Shown here in pieces: positions 24,540-33,748 of a DNA stretch of 64,000 nt. The notes beneath the pieces were generated by a model that saw only the letters and a list, made by a program, of their open reading frames with translations, was not told where the DNA came from and ran no database searches. Numbering within the stretch: the stretch's first letter is position 1; each line of letters begins with the position of its first letter. Origin of the DNA: Phaeobacter inhibens DSM 16374. GTDB lineage: Bacteria > Pseudomonadota > Alphaproteobacteria > Rhodobacterales > Rhodobacteraceae. The position numbers and the translations under genes were made by a program. The stretch is from NCBI RefSeq assembly GCF_000473105.1, contig NZ_KI421498.1, forward strand, positions 1,116,001 through 1,180,000, in the 5' to 3' direction.

Positions 24540-27476
24540 TCAGCTGCCAACCGACCACCAGCCGCGCCGTTTCGGCTTGGGCGGGCTCGCCGGTTCGGCT
24601 TCGGCTGTGGCCAGTGCCGGTTCCGGGGCTGCCTCCGGCTCTTCCGTCGGAGCGTCTGCAGCTTGCGGCTCTGCAGCCGCTGGTGCTGATGCCTCAGCGG
24701 CTGGTGTGTCCTGATCCGCGACAACGTCTTCAGCGGTGGCCTCATCGGCCACTATCTGGGCCGGTGCGGCCTCCTCTGTCGCGGCGGCTGTCTCAGCTTC
24801 GGCAGCGGCGGGAACCTCTGCGGCGGCATCACCGTTGAGCACTGCCGGTTCCTCAGCGCCCTCGACCGGCGCCTCTGCGCTCGCAACCGGGGCTTCGGAT
24901 TCAGCAGCATTGCTGTCCTCGGCCTTGGCCTCTGTCACGATTGCTTGGCCCTCAGGCTCTGCTTTGGCGTCTGTCTCAGCCGGGGCCTCAGCCTCTGCCG
25001 CGACTGTCTCGTCGGTCCTCTTCTTGCGGCTGCGCGAGCGGGTCCGGGTGCGGGTGCGTTTCTTCACCTCGCCGTCGCCCTCGGCCTCCTTGGCGTCGGA
25101 GCCCTCTGCAGGCTCAGCTTGGGCGTCGGCGTCGTCCGCAGCGGCGTCATCCGAAGCCTTCTGGTCGTCCGCGTTCGCATCACCCTGAGCGGTGTTATTG
25201 CTGTCATCCCCGTCAGCACCGGAGGACTTCCGCCGCCGCCGACGACGACGCTTGCGCTTGGGTTTGTTGTCCCCCTCGCCCTCATCACCTGCGGCCTGCA
25301 CTTCTGCGACGTCGGTGTCATTGGCCTCGACCTCGGCCTCATCGGCCTCATCACTCGCCTCATCCGCATCAACCTGATCCATGATCGAGGTATCGACGGA
25401 GACCACCGGCGCTGTGGCAACAGGCACCACACGGGACGCGGTCTTGAACTTCTCAAGCGAGAAATCCGGGCTGACCAGATGCGGGTCCCCTTCGATCCGC
25501 ACGGAAAGACCGTAGCGGGTTTCGATCTGGGCGATATGCTCGCGTTTCTGATTCATCAGATAGTTGGCAATGCTGACCGGGCAGCGCACCAGCACCTCGC
25601 GGGAGCGGCGGCGGGTGCCTTCCTCCTCGATCTGGCGCAGGATCGACAGTGCCAGCGAGTCATCCGACCGGATCAGACCGGTGCCATGGCAATGCGGACA
25701 CGGGGCGGTGGTCGCCTCAATCATGCCGGGACGCAGACGCTGACGCGACATTTCCATCAGACCAAAGCCGGAGATCCGGCCTACCTGAATGCGGGCGCGG
25801 TCGGTCTTCAGCTTGTCCTTCATCCGCTTCTCGACGGCGGCGTTGTTCTTACGCTCGTCCATGTCGATGAAGTCGATGACAATCAGACCGGCAAGGTCAC
25901 GCAGACGCAGCTGGCGGGCCACCTCTTCAGCGGCCTCCAGGTTGGTCTTGAGCGCGGTTTCTTCGATCGAACCTTCTTTGGTGGCACGACCAGAGTTCAC
26001 GTCGATTGCCACCAACGCCTCGGTCACGCCGATCACGATGTAACCGCCGGATTTCAGCTGCACTGTCGGGTTGAACATCGCGCCGAGATAGCTTTCGACC
26101 TGGAAGCGCGCAAACAGCGGCAGCTGATCCTGATAGTTTTTCACGTTCTTGGCGTGGGACGGCATGATCATCTTCATGAAGTCCTTGGCGATGCGGTAAC
26201 CCCGCTCACCCTCGACCAGAACCTCGTCAATCTCGCGGCTGTAAAGGTCGCGGATCGAGCGTTTGATCAGATCGCCCTCTTCATAGATCTTCGCAGGGGC
26301 GATGGATTTCAGCGTTAGCTCGCGGATCTGTTCCCACAGGCGCTGCAGGTATTCATAATCGCGCTTGATCTCCGATTTGGTGCGCTTTGCACCAGCGGTC
26401 CGCACAATGAGCCCGGCGCCAGTCGGCACGTCCAGTTCAACCGCGATATCTTTCAGCTTTTTGCGGTCGGCGGCATTGGTGATCTTGCGGGAGATGCCAC
26501 CACCGCGCGCGGTGTTGGGCATCAGCACGCAGTAGCGGCCCGCCAGCGACAGATAGGTTGTGAGCGCAGCGCCTTTGTTGCCGCGTTCCTCTTTCACGAC
26601 CTGAACCAGCAGGACCTGACGAACCTTGATCACTTCCTGAATTTTATAGCGACGTGGACGGGGTTTGCGTACCGGGCGAATGTCTTCGCTGTCATCCTCA
26701 TCGGCGACGGATTCGATATTCTCATCCTTCGCCGTGGCATCTGCGGCAGCGTCCTTGTCAGCGCTGTCATCTGCGTCTGCGTCATCTGCGGCATCGTCTG
26801 CCTCAGTTGTCGCCGTATCAGCAGCGCCTTCAGCCTCACCGCTTTCAGAAGATGCGTCCTGCGCCTCGGGTGTGTCGGAGGCATCTTTGACGGCCTCTTC
26901 CACAACCGGCTCAGCAGCGGTCGCGTCATCAGCAGCGGCCTCAGTTTGAGCAGCCTCGGGGACGTCCGCCAGCTTGATCTCAGCAACCGCGACCTCATCG
27001 GTCAGGTCGATGGTTTCCATACCCGCGATATCAGCGCCGTTTTCAGCGGTCTCGGGGCTGACGTCCTTGGTCTCGACCACATCAGCGGATTTTACATCCG
27101 CAGCTTTGGTCCGGCCACGACGCGACCGCGACTGCCGTCTGGCAGGCTTGGCATCTTCTTCGTCATCACGAGCGCGCTGTGCCTCGGCATAGGCGCGTTC
27201 TTCTTCCATCAGCGCCTCGCGGTCGGCGACCGGGATCTGATAGTAGTCAGGATGGATTTCCGAAAAGGCGAGGAACCCATGGCGGTTGCCGCCATAGTCC
27301 ACAAAAGCCGCCTGCAGCGACGGTTCGACGCGGGTTACTTTTGCGAGGTAGATATTGCCAGCAAGCTGGCGTTTGTTTTCGGATTCAAAGTCAAATTCCT
27401 CAACCTTGTTTCCATCGACCACCACAACGCGGGTCTCTTCCGCGTGGGTGGCATCAATAAGCATCTTCTTTGCCAT
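24540..27476 (-). CDS. rne: Ribonuclease E
   Basis: 978 residues from ATG 27476, with AAGGA upstream; an open frame to 27590 has no such site. The S1 domain begins near 37 (AGNIYLAKVTRVEPSLQAAFVDYG), is broken by an acidic, Ala/Glu/Asp-rich insertion of about 190 residues, and resumes at VIKVRQVLLVQVVKEERG. The catalytic half has VAIDVNSGRATKEGSIEETALKTN-type sequence and IDFIDM, and the Zn-link Cys pair is in CPHCHGTG. A long disordered Ala/Glu-rich tail with a basic KRKRRRRRRRK patch should bind RNA or degradosome partners. Essential endonuclease for mRNA decay and rRNA/tRNA processing. Confidence 0.95.
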   Translation of the reverse strand: MAKKMLIDATHAEETRVVVVDGNKVEEFDFESENKRQLAGNIYLAKVTRVEPSLQAAFVDYGGNRHGFLAFSEIHPDYYQIPVADREALMEEERAYAEAQRARDDEEDAKPARRQSRSRRGRTKAADVKSADVVETKDVSPETAENGADIAGMETIDLTDEVAVAEIKLADVPEAAQTEAAADDATAAEPVVEEAVKDASDTPEAQDASSESGEAEGAADTATTEADDAADDADADDSADKDAAADATAKDENIESVADEDDSEDIRPVRKPRPRRYKIQEVIKVRQVLLVQVVKEERGNKGAALTTYLSLAGRYCVLMPNTARGGGISRKITNAADRKKLKDIAVELDVPTGAGLIVRTAGAKRTKSEIKRDYEYLQRLWEQIRELTLKSIAPAKIYEEGDLIKRSIRDLYSREIDEVLVEGERGYRIAKDFMKMIMPSHAKNVKNYQDQLPLFARFQVESYLGAMFNPTVQLKSGGYIVIGVTEALVAIDVNSGRATKEGSIEETALKTNLEAAEEVARQLRLRDLAGLIVIDFIDMDERKNNAAVEKRMKDKLKTDRARIQVGRISGFGLMEMSRQRLRPGMIEATTAPCPHCHGTGLIRSDDSLALSILRQIEEEGTRRRSREVLVRCPVSIANYLMNQKREHIAQIETRYGLSVRIEGDPHLVSPDFSLEKFKTASRVVPVATAPVVSVDTSIMDQVDADEASDEADEAEVEANDTDVAEVQAAGDEGEGDNKPKRKRRRRRRRKSSGADGDDSNNTAQGDANADDQKASDDAAADDADAQAEPAEGSDAKEAEGDGEVKKRTRTRTRSRSRKKRTDETVAAEAEAPAETDAKAEPEGQAIVTEAKAEDSNAAESEAPVASAEAPVEGAEEPAVLNGDAAAEVPAAAEAETAAATEEAAPAQIVADEATAEDVVADQDTPAAEASAPAAAEPQAADAPTEEPEAAPEPALATAEAEPASPPKPKRRGWWSVGS

Positions 27477-28040
27477 GTGTCCTTGGTGCACCTGCCGCGC
27501 ACGCGCGCATCTGGCCCGTTGCCGGGCGGACGTGAACGATCGGGGTGGTGTCTTGTCTGGGCGATGTCTTGTGGCGCGCGATTGGCCCATGCAGTACAGC
27601 GGTTAGCCCCGGAACATCTGTCCGGCCCTCCTGCCTGTCTGCTGTTCTCTCTCGCGCGCGTCATCGCGTTTCTTCTCCGACAGGTGGGAATATCCGCGCC
27701 CTGCCCTGATTATATCCCTGCTGAGAAACCTCAGTCAGGTGCTAAACTGCCCCGAAATACTGCGGGGCCAATCGGTCTGTCTCTGCTTTCTCGGATCTTG
27801 CCGGACAAAAACAAAGGCAGCGAATCTCATCAAGAGGGGCAGGATCACAAGGGTCCCGTCCCCATTTGGACAGCATAAGACCTGTGGATAGGTAATGACA
27901 ATGGTCATTCGTCACCGCCGCAATCTAAATACTATCTGCTTGGTTCTTAGGTGAAAAATGGTGAATAATTCGTTAGTGAAACAACGAGGGCCGCACTCCG
28001 GAGAATGCGGCCCTGCCTGTGAATGTCTGCAGATCTGCAC
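27477..28040. other. Intergenic region: rne leader and dctD 3' region
   Basis: About 560 bp. It should contain the rne promoter and a long 5' leader, as expected for a self-regulated RNase E message. The only clear element is the hairpin at 27988-28013. Short frames have no supporting features. Confidence 0.6.
27988..28013 (-). terminator. Hairpin after dctD
   Basis: Perfect 8-bp stem GGGCCGCA/TGCGGCCC with a 10-base loop, 27 bp beyond the dctD stop. The T tract on the minus strand is weak (TCGTTGTTTC). Confidence 0.65.
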
Positions 28041-29378
28041 TCAGGACAGATAGTCGGAGCGTTGCAGGCCGTATTTGGCCATTTTTTCATTCAGCGTCCG
28101 GCGCGGCAGGCACAGTTCGTCCATGACACTGGCGATAGAGCCCTTGTGCCGCCGCATGGTGTTGTCGATCAGCATCCGCTCGAAGGCTTCGACATATTCT
28201 TTCAGCGGCTTGCCCTCGGTGGTCATCACCGGCTGCATATCCTCATGATCGGACATCAGCAGAGAGGCAATGGTGCCAGAGCCACGACGCGACTGCAGCA
28301 CGGCCCGCTCGGCAATGTTGATCAGCTGGCGCACATTGCCCGGCCAAGGCGCCTGCAACAGCTGGGCCGCCTCCTGGGCGCTGACCTGCGGCGCATCACA
28401 GCCGTATTCCTCGGAGAACTGCTCACTGAGGCGGGTGAACAGGGTCAGAATATCCTCGCCGCGCTGGCGCAGCGGGGGCACCGTGATGCGCAACGCCGCC
28501 AACCGGTAAAAGAGATCCGGGCGCAACGCGTCCTCACAGGTCTTGCCTGCCTCCTGAAGGTTCGAAATCGCTACGATGCGGGTCTCGCCGGGAATGCCCT
28601 GCTCATTGATCACGCTAAGCAGCTTGGCCTGCAGCGTCTCGCTCAGCGCGTCGATATCTTCCAGAACCAATGTTCCGCCGCGGGCTTCCTCAATGGCGGG
28701 CAGCATACTGTCTTCGGGCAGCATCGGACCAAACAGGCGCTTGGACAGCGCCTCCTCCTCCAGTGCCGCACAGGAAACCAGCACGAATTTCTTGCCCGCC
28801 CGGCTACCCACCGCATGCAGCGCGTGGGCCACCAGCGTTTTGCCGGTGCCGGTCTCGCCGTCGATCAGGACATGACCGTCGGCCTGCCCCAGATCGAGGA
28901 TATCCTCACGCAGGCGCTCCATCACCGGGCTGGAGCCGATGAGTTTCTTCATGATGGTGCTGCCATCAGACAGCTCGCGCCGCAGCACCCGGTTGTCCAG
29001 TGTCAGGCGGCGCGCGCCCGTGGCCCGTTTGGCCAGCTCTGACATGCGATCCGGGTTGAAGGGTTTTTCGAGAAAGTCGAAGGCCCCGACCCGCATCGCC
29101 TCAACCGCCATCGGCACATCGCCGTGACCAGTAATCATGATCACCGGCAAGGCAGAGTCGCTGCCCATCAGTTTCTTGAGGAACTGCATCCCGTCCATGC
29201 CGGGCATTTTGATATCCGAGATGACGATGCCGGGATAATCCGGCCCCAGCACTTTCAGCGCATCTTCGGCGCTGGCAAAGGTCTCGGTGTCATAGCCTGA
29301 CAGTGCCAGCCATTGGCTGATCGACTGTCGCATATCCTGTTCATCATCGACGATCGCGATTTTCATGGCCTGTGCCAT
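28041..29378 (-). CDS. dctD: DctD-type response regulator with AAA+ domain, GAFTGA loop missing
   Basis: 445 residues from ATG 29378, which has GGAGG eight bases upstream. The receiver domain has DDE near 12 and phospho-acceptor D55 (VISDIKMPG). The AAA+ domain has Walker A GETGTGKT and a Walker B-like GGTLVLEDID. A C-terminal Fis-type helix-turn-helix carries LPRRTLNEKMAKYGL. In the usual place of ELFGHxxGAFTGA the sequence goes from RLFGPMLPEDS straight to LPAIEEARGG, so the sigma-54-contacting loop is absent. Partner of the kinase encoded 29 bp upstream. DctBD pairs sense C4-dicarboxylates, but with this deletion it may not act through sigma 54. Confidence 0.85.
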   Translation of the reverse strand: MAQAMKIAIVDDEQDMRQSISQWLALSGYDTETFASAEDALKVLGPDYPGIVISDIKMPGMDGMQFLKKLMGSDSALPVIMITGHGDVPMAVEAMRVGAFDFLEKPFNPDRMSELAKRATGARRLTLDNRVLRRELSDGSTIMKKLIGSSPVMERLREDILDLGQADGHVLIDGETGTGKTLVAHALHAVGSRAGKKFVLVSCAALEEEALSKRLFGPMLPEDSMLPAIEEARGGTLVLEDIDALSETLQAKLLSVINEQGIPGETRIVAISNLQEAGKTCEDALRPDLFYRLAALRITVPPLRQRGEDILTLFTRLSEQFSEEYGCDAPQVSAQEAAQLLQAPWPGNVRQLINIAERAVLQSRRGSGTIASLLMSDHEDMQPVMTTEGKPLKEYVEAFERMLIDNTMRRHKGSIASVMDELCLPRRTLNEKMAKYGLQRSDYLS

Positions 29379-29407
29379 TCGCGTGCCCTCCATCCAGTGA
29401 TACCGCG

Positions 29408-31177
29408 CTATTCTGCGGCCTCGATGCCGTCCACAAGGATCGGCAATTGCATTTCAAATACGGCGCCACCGTTCTGTCCGTTGCGGGCAGTCAGCCGACC
29501 GCCTAGGTCGTTCACGATACCGGAGGAGATGGCAAGCCCCAACCCAACCCCGTCCCCCGGCTGCTTGGTGGTGTAGAAGGGTTCAAACAGGCTGCCGAAA
29601 TCCTTGATCCCCATCCCATTGTCGCGCACCGACAGGGTGGCGGTCTCCCCTGCGGCAAGCAGGATTTCGACCTCTGGATCTGCAACTGACTTTGTAGCAT
29701 CTAGCGCGTTCCGCAGCAGGTTCACCATAACCTGTTCAATTCGCATCCGATCCCCCATCACATAGACCGGTTGTTCGGGCAGGATACGGGCGATTTTGAC
29801 ATGCCGCTGGCGCAGTTGCGGCTCCATCATCGACAGCGATGAGGCGAGCGCATCGCCCATATTTACCGGGCTAAACGCATCGCCGCCCTTGCGCGCGTAG
29901 GATTTCAGCTGGCGGGTGATGGCGCCCATGCGCTCAATCAGATCATCAATCCGACCAAAGGAGGCCAGCGCCTCTTCGGGACGGTTGCGATTGAGCAGCA
30001 GACGCGCGCCGGCAAGATAGGTTTTCATCGCCGCCAGCGGCTGGTTCAACTCGTGGCTGACGGCGGCTGACATCTCGCCGAGGGCGGCCAGTTTTGAGCT
30101 CTGTGCGAGGCTCTGTTCGGCGACCGCAAGCGTCTCTTGCATGCGTTCGCGTTCGGCAATTTCCCGCTGGAGCCGTGCGTTCAATACGCGAAGCTCTGCC
30201 GACTCCCGCTGGAACAACGCCATGCGCAGCGCGGTGCGGCGGCTCAGCGCATAGAAGGCCAGCGCCAGCAGGATGGCGAATCCCATGATTTCCAACGCCA
30301 ATACCGTATTCACGCGCTCCCGGATCGACGCATAGGTGGTGAAGGACGTGAGCCGCCAGCCCTGAAACGGGATCCGCGACTCCAGACGCATCACCGCCTC
30401 GCCCTGCAGGTAAGCATCCGCAGGCAGGGCGGTCCAATCGGTGGTGGCACGGATCGCGCGCTGAATGGCCCCCTCCGGGGTCTGCAATTGCAGCGCATCC
30501 GCCTCCGACAGGCCGCGCCAGCGCGACTCTGTCGCCAGAATGATTGTACCGGTGCTATCGCTGACCATCACCGCATCGGAAATGCCCGCCCAGGCGCGCT
30601 CGAATTTCTGCAGATCGACCTCCACCACGATCACGCCGAGGATACCGGAGGTGTCGACAATGCGGCGCGAATAGGTGAAACGATAGCTGCCGACCTCGCT
30701 ACGGATGGCCGAGAACACCGTGGTTTTGGAGCGCAGGGCGTCGACAAAATAGGCCGCATTGCGGTGGGTTTCACCCAGTCGGTTGCGGTCCGTCGCTGCC
30801 ACGGTGCGCCCATCCTGCGCCATCAGCATGATGGAGGCGGCGCCGATTTCTTCAACAAACGAGATCAATCGCTGGGTGGAGAGCGAGAAGTCGTTGGACT
30901 GCAGCGCAGAGATCAGCGCCTGATCCCGCGCCAGGAGCTGTGGCACGATGGCATGTCGGCCCAGCTCACTCACCAGGTTGCCGGAGTAGAGCGCCAGACG
31001 CAGCTCAGCCCGGTTCCGGGTGCTTTCGGTGAACCGATCAGTCAGCGCCCGATTGGTGACCCAGACGGTCACCGCAGCGACCGCCATCAGTACCAGCAAC
31101 GCAAGACGCACCCGCCACGATGTCGTGCGGGAGCGCGGTTTTTCAGAAGATATTGTTGCGTCACGCGCGGCAGTCAT
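29408..31177 (-). CDS. dctB: DctB-type sensor histidine kinase
   Basis: 589 residues. Membrane helices at about 26-43 and 292-312 flank a periplasmic double-PAS (dCache-like) sensor. A coiled-coil linker follows, then the H box SHELNQPLAAMKTYL with His375, an N box MVNLLRNALDA, and the glycine boxes DNGMGI and GVGLGLAIS. The layout matches DctB, which detects succinate, malate or fumarate in the periplasm. ATG 31177 preferred over a TTG two codons earlier. Operon with dctD. No C4-dicarboxylate transporter lies next to it; the TRAP genes at 57.7-60.9 kb have their own neighbourhood. Confidence 0.85.
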   Translation of the reverse strand: MTAARDATISSEKPRSRTTSWRVRLALLVLMAVAAVTVWVTNRALTDRFTESTRNRAELRLALYSGNLVSELGRHAIVPQLLARDQALISALQSNDFSLSTQRLISFVEEIGAASIMLMAQDGRTVAATDRNRLGETHRNAAYFVDALRSKTTVFSAIRSEVGSYRFTYSRRIVDTSGILGVIVVEVDLQKFERAWAGISDAVMVSDSTGTIILATESRWRGLSEADALQLQTPEGAIQRAIRATTDWTALPADAYLQGEAVMRLESRIPFQGWRLTSFTTYASIRERVNTVLALEIMGFAILLALAFYALSRRTALRMALFQRESAELRVLNARLQREIAERERMQETLAVAEQSLAQSSKLAALGEMSAAVSHELNQPLAAMKTYLAGARLLLNRNRPEEALASFGRIDDLIERMGAITRQLKSYARKGGDAFSPVNMGDALASSLSMMEPQLRQRHVKIARILPEQPVYVMGDRMRIEQVMVNLLRNALDATKSVADPEVEILLAAGETATLSVRDNGMGIKDFGSLFEPFYTTKQPGDGVGLGLAISSGIVNDLGGRLTARNGQNGGAVFEMQLPILVDGIEAAE

Positions 31178-31214
31178 AGGCAAAACCTAACGCAAGCCGG
31201 CGCGGCTTAACAAG

Positions 31215-31883
31215 TCACGCCGCAGTGACAAGCCCAGCCAATGCGCGGAACACTGCCGCCCCATCGGTGCCGCCATGACCAGCATCCGCCGCCCGTTCGG
31301 GGTGTGGCATCATCCCCAGAACCCGACGATTTTCGGACAGGATGCCTGCGATATCGGCGACTGACCCGTTGGGATTGTCGACATAGCGGAACGCAACGCG
31401 ATCCTGATCCTGCAGCGCAGCCACAGTCTCGGCATCAGCGTAGTAATTTCCGTCGTGATGCGCGATCGGAACGCCGATCACATCACCCGCACTATAGGCT
31501 TCGGTAAAGACACTGTCGGCGGTGGCGATTTCCAGATCCACGGTGCGACAGATGTATTTCAAACCGGCGTTACGTAGCAGCGCCCCCGGCAGGACACCGG
31601 TTTCGGTCAGAATCTGAAAGCCGTTGCACACGCCAATGGCATAGCCGCCACGGTTGGCATGATCGACAACCGCCTGACAGATCGGCGACTGGGCCGCGAT
31701 GGCCCCGCAGCGCAGATAATCGCCATAGGAAAACCCACCCGGCACGCCAACGATATCGATGCCCTCAGGCAGCGCGCTATCCTTGTGCCAGACCATGGAA
31801 ACCTCACAGCCCGCTTGCTCAAACGCCACCGCCAGATCGCGGTCACAGTTGGAGCCGGGGAAGACTACAACAGCCGCCTTCAT
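31215..31883 (-). CDS. purQ: Phosphoribosylformylglycinamidine synthase, glutaminase subunit PurQ
   Basis: 222 residues from ATG 31883, which overlaps the purS stop as ATGA; longer frames run into purS. Class I glutaminase: FPGSNCDRD, nucleophile Cys in [10 protein letters not shown], and the catalytic His and Glu in the C-terminal MMPHPERA. It supplies ammonia to PurL with PurS in the fourth step of purine synthesis. purL is not in the window. Confidence 0.95.
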   Translation of the reverse strand: MKAAVVVFPGSNCDRDLAVAFEQAGCEVSMVWHKDSALPEGIDIVGVPGGFSYGDYLRCGAIAAQSPICQAVVDHANRGGYAIGVCNGFQILTETGVLPGALLRNAGLKYICRTVDLEIATADSVFTEAYSAGDVIGVPIAHHDGNYYADAETVAALQDQDRVAFRYVDNPNGSVADIAGILSENRRVLGMMPHPERAADAGHGGTDGAAVFRALAGLVTAA

Positions 31884-32113
31884 CCCTGCATCTCGATGCT
31901 GTAGGATTCGATGACAGTGTTGGCCAGCAGTTTTTCGCACATCGCGGTGACATCGGCCTCGGTGGCATCATCGGCCAGATCGAGGTCGATCACCTTGCCC
32001 TGACGCACGCCGTCCACCTTGTCAAAGCCCATGGCGCCAAGCGCGTGGCGCACAGCCTCGCCTTGCGGATCCAGAACCCCGTTTTTCAGCATTACATGCA
32101 CGCGTGCCTTCAT
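31880..32113 (-). CDS. purS: Phosphoribosylformylglycinamidine synthase subunit PurS
   Basis: 77 residues, standard length. [20 protein letters not shown] starts the family and [17 protein letters not shown] closes it. It bridges PurQ and PurL in the FGAM synthase complex. Translationally coupled to purQ. Confidence 0.95.
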   Translation of the reverse strand: MKARVHVMLKNGVLDPQGEAVRHALGAMGFDKVDGVRQGKVIDLDLADDATEADVTAMCEKLLANTVIESYSIEMQG

Positions 32114-32174
32114 CGCATTTTCCCTCAGGTTTCGATGGCAAAGCCCGGATTAGGGGCCTCTTCTTTAGATAGTC

Positions 32175-32204
32175 AAAATCCCGCCCCTCTTGTCAGGACG
32201 GGAT
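32175..32204 (-). terminator. Terminator after purC
   Basis: Stem ATCCCG (32178-32183) with CGGGAT (32199-32204), followed on the minus strand by TTTTGAC. It sits 13 bp past the purC stop and before purS, so purC and purSQ may be partly separate units. Confidence 0.55.
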
Positions 32205-32216
32205 CTATGGATCAGA

Positions 32217-32978
32217 TCAGTTCACCAGCGTCGGCTTGCCGCCCGCGGGTGGGTTGTTCGGCATCACGCCCAGACGCCGCGCCACTTCGGTGTAGGCGTC
32301 GGTCAGGTTGCCAAGGTCGCGCCGGAAGACATCCTTGTCGAGCTTCTGACCGGTTTTGAGATCCCACAGGCGGCAGCTGTCTGGGCTGATCTCATCAGCG
32401 ACCACAAGACGTTGGAAATCGCCATCATAGATGCGACCTATTTCGATCTTGAAGTCCACCAGCTTGATTCCGACGGCCAGCATCACACCGGACAGGAAGT
32501 CGTTCACCCGAAGTGCGAGGCTGAGGATATCATCCATATCCTGCTGACTGGCCCAGCCAAAGGCCGCGATATGCTCCTCAGTGACCAACGGATCGCCAAG
32601 CGCATCATCCTTGTAGCAATATTCCACAATCGGGCGCGGCAGTTGCGTGCCTTCTTCGATGCCAAGGCGTTTGGAGATCGACCCGGCGGCATAGTTGCGT
32701 ACGATCACCTCCAGCGGAATGATCTCACAGCTGCGGACCAGCTGTTCGCGCATATTGAGCCGCTTCAGGAAATGGGTCGGCACGCCGATCTGCCCCAAGC
32801 CCTGCATAAAGAACTCACTCAGCAGGTTGTTGAGGACGCCCTTGCCTTCGATCACATCACGCTTTTCAGCATTGAAAGCGGTGGCGTCGTCCTTGAAGTA
32901 CTGAACGATGGTGCCCGGTTCGGGACCTTCATAAAGTGTCTTCGCCTTGCCTTCGTAGATCTTTTTGCGACGTGCCAT
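32217..32978 (-). CDS. purC: SAICAR synthase
   Basis: 253 residues. [23 protein letters not shown]-type opening, [17 protein letters not shown] and the [11 protein letters not shown] segment are hallmark PurC sequences. It joins CAIR and aspartate with ATP in purine synthesis. ATG 32978 has a GGCTC-type site only. Same strand as purS/purQ. Confidence 0.96.
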   Translation of the reverse strand: MARRKKIYEGKAKTLYEGPEPGTIVQYFKDDATAFNAEKRDVIEGKGVLNNLLSEFFMQGLGQIGVPTHFLKRLNMREQLVRSCEIIPLEVIVRNYAAGSISKRLGIEEGTQLPRPIVEYCYKDDALGDPLVTEEHIAAFGWASQQDMDDILSLALRVNDFLSGVMLAVGIKLVDFKIEIGRIYDGDFQRLVVADEISPDSCRLWDLKTGQKLDKDVFRRDLGNLTDAYTEVARRLGVMPNNPPAGGKPTLVN

Positions 32979-33316
32979 GCGGAGCCTTTCGGGAAAAAAG
33001 CGGGAATCTCATGCCCGGGAACTGCCGCCCTCATAAGGCAAGGGGGGCGCTGCCGCAAGCTTGGTCCCTGCCCGCCGCTCCTTGGCTGGGTCCGCGTCTG
33101 TGCTAAGCTGGAAATACCGAGGTAGAACCACGGTCAGTGCAAGGTCGGGCTAAGGTCTGGGCAATGGGCGGTAAACTATTGTGCCGACAGGATCCCACCT
33201 GCAGGCAAAGCGATCACAGCGACGGGCCGACAAACCCGCGTACAGCACTTGCGAGGTTGGCCCTGCGTTCACATATCATATTGAGATATAACCATTGTCA
33301 CACCAGAGGGGGCCCC
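32979..33316. other. Intergenic region between purC and the ATPase zeta gene
   Basis: About 340 bp between divergent genes. It must hold both promoters. A GGGGGGC-rich stretch near 33040 is the only feature that stands out, and no site is claimed. Confidence 0.5.
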
Positions 33317-33634
33317 ATGACCACATTCGACGACCGCGAGCACGCGTTTGAGGCAAAATATGCTCATGATGAGGAAATGCAGTTCAAGGCGCAGGCGCGC
33401 TGTAACAAGCTGCTGGGGCTTTGGGCGGCAGGTCTGATGGGCAAAACCGGCGCTGATGCCGAAGCCTATGCGCTGGAAGTCATCAAATCCGATTTTGAGG
33501 AAGCCGGGTTCGAAGATGTGCTGCGTAAGGTCAGCGGCGATCTGCAAGGGCGCGCCAGCGCGGATGAGGTGCGTGAAAAGCGAGCCGCCCTGCTGCCGGA
33601 CGCCAAGGCGCAGGTCCTGAGCGACAACGGCTGA
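33317..33634 (+). CDS. F1 ATPase inhibitor zeta subunit (DUF1476)
   Basis: 105 residues from ATG 33317; the longer open frame to 33137 has no start support. TTFDDREHAFEAKYAHDEE at the N-terminus and LWAAGLMG in the second helix are the DUF1476 signature. In Paracoccus denitrificans this protein is the zeta subunit that blocks ATP hydrolysis by F1 through its N-terminal segment. A hairpin follows the stop. Monocistronic. Confidence 0.85.
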   Translation: MTTFDDREHAFEAKYAHDEEMQFKAQARCNKLLGLWAAGLMGKTGADAEAYALEVIKSDFEEAGFEDVLRKVSGDLQGRASADEVREKRAALLPDAKAQVLSDNG

Positions 33635-33637
33635 TTT

Positions 33638-33674
33638 TGCGGCATCTTCACGGGTCGGCTGCCGAGATGCCGCA
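33638..33674 (+). terminator. Hairpin after the zeta-subunit gene
   Basis: A 10-bp perfect stem (TGCGGCATCT at 33638-33647 with AGATGCCGCA at 33665-33674) starts 4 bp after the stop. There is no T run downstream, so it may be an mRNA-stabilising structure or a weak terminator. Confidence 0.55.
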
Positions 33675-33748
33675 GCCATTAACCCTGTGACAATGCCTCG
33701 AGCGTAGGATCCGCAGACCGCGACAAGCTGTTTGCAACAAGGATCCGA

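Noticed and set aside
24945-26318. Long open frame on the plus strand within rne
   Set aside because: It is the antisense shadow of the high-GC rne gene, made of repetitive Leu/Arg-rich sequence without family motifs.
28041-31177. DctBD as the regulator of the TRAP operon at 57.7-60.9 kb
   Set aside because: The two loci are more than 26 kb apart and the TRAP operon has its own divergent GntR gene. No sequence link was found.
33040-33060. GGGGGGC-rich stretch as a terminator of purC or the zeta gene
   Set aside because: It lies upstream of both genes and has no T run.
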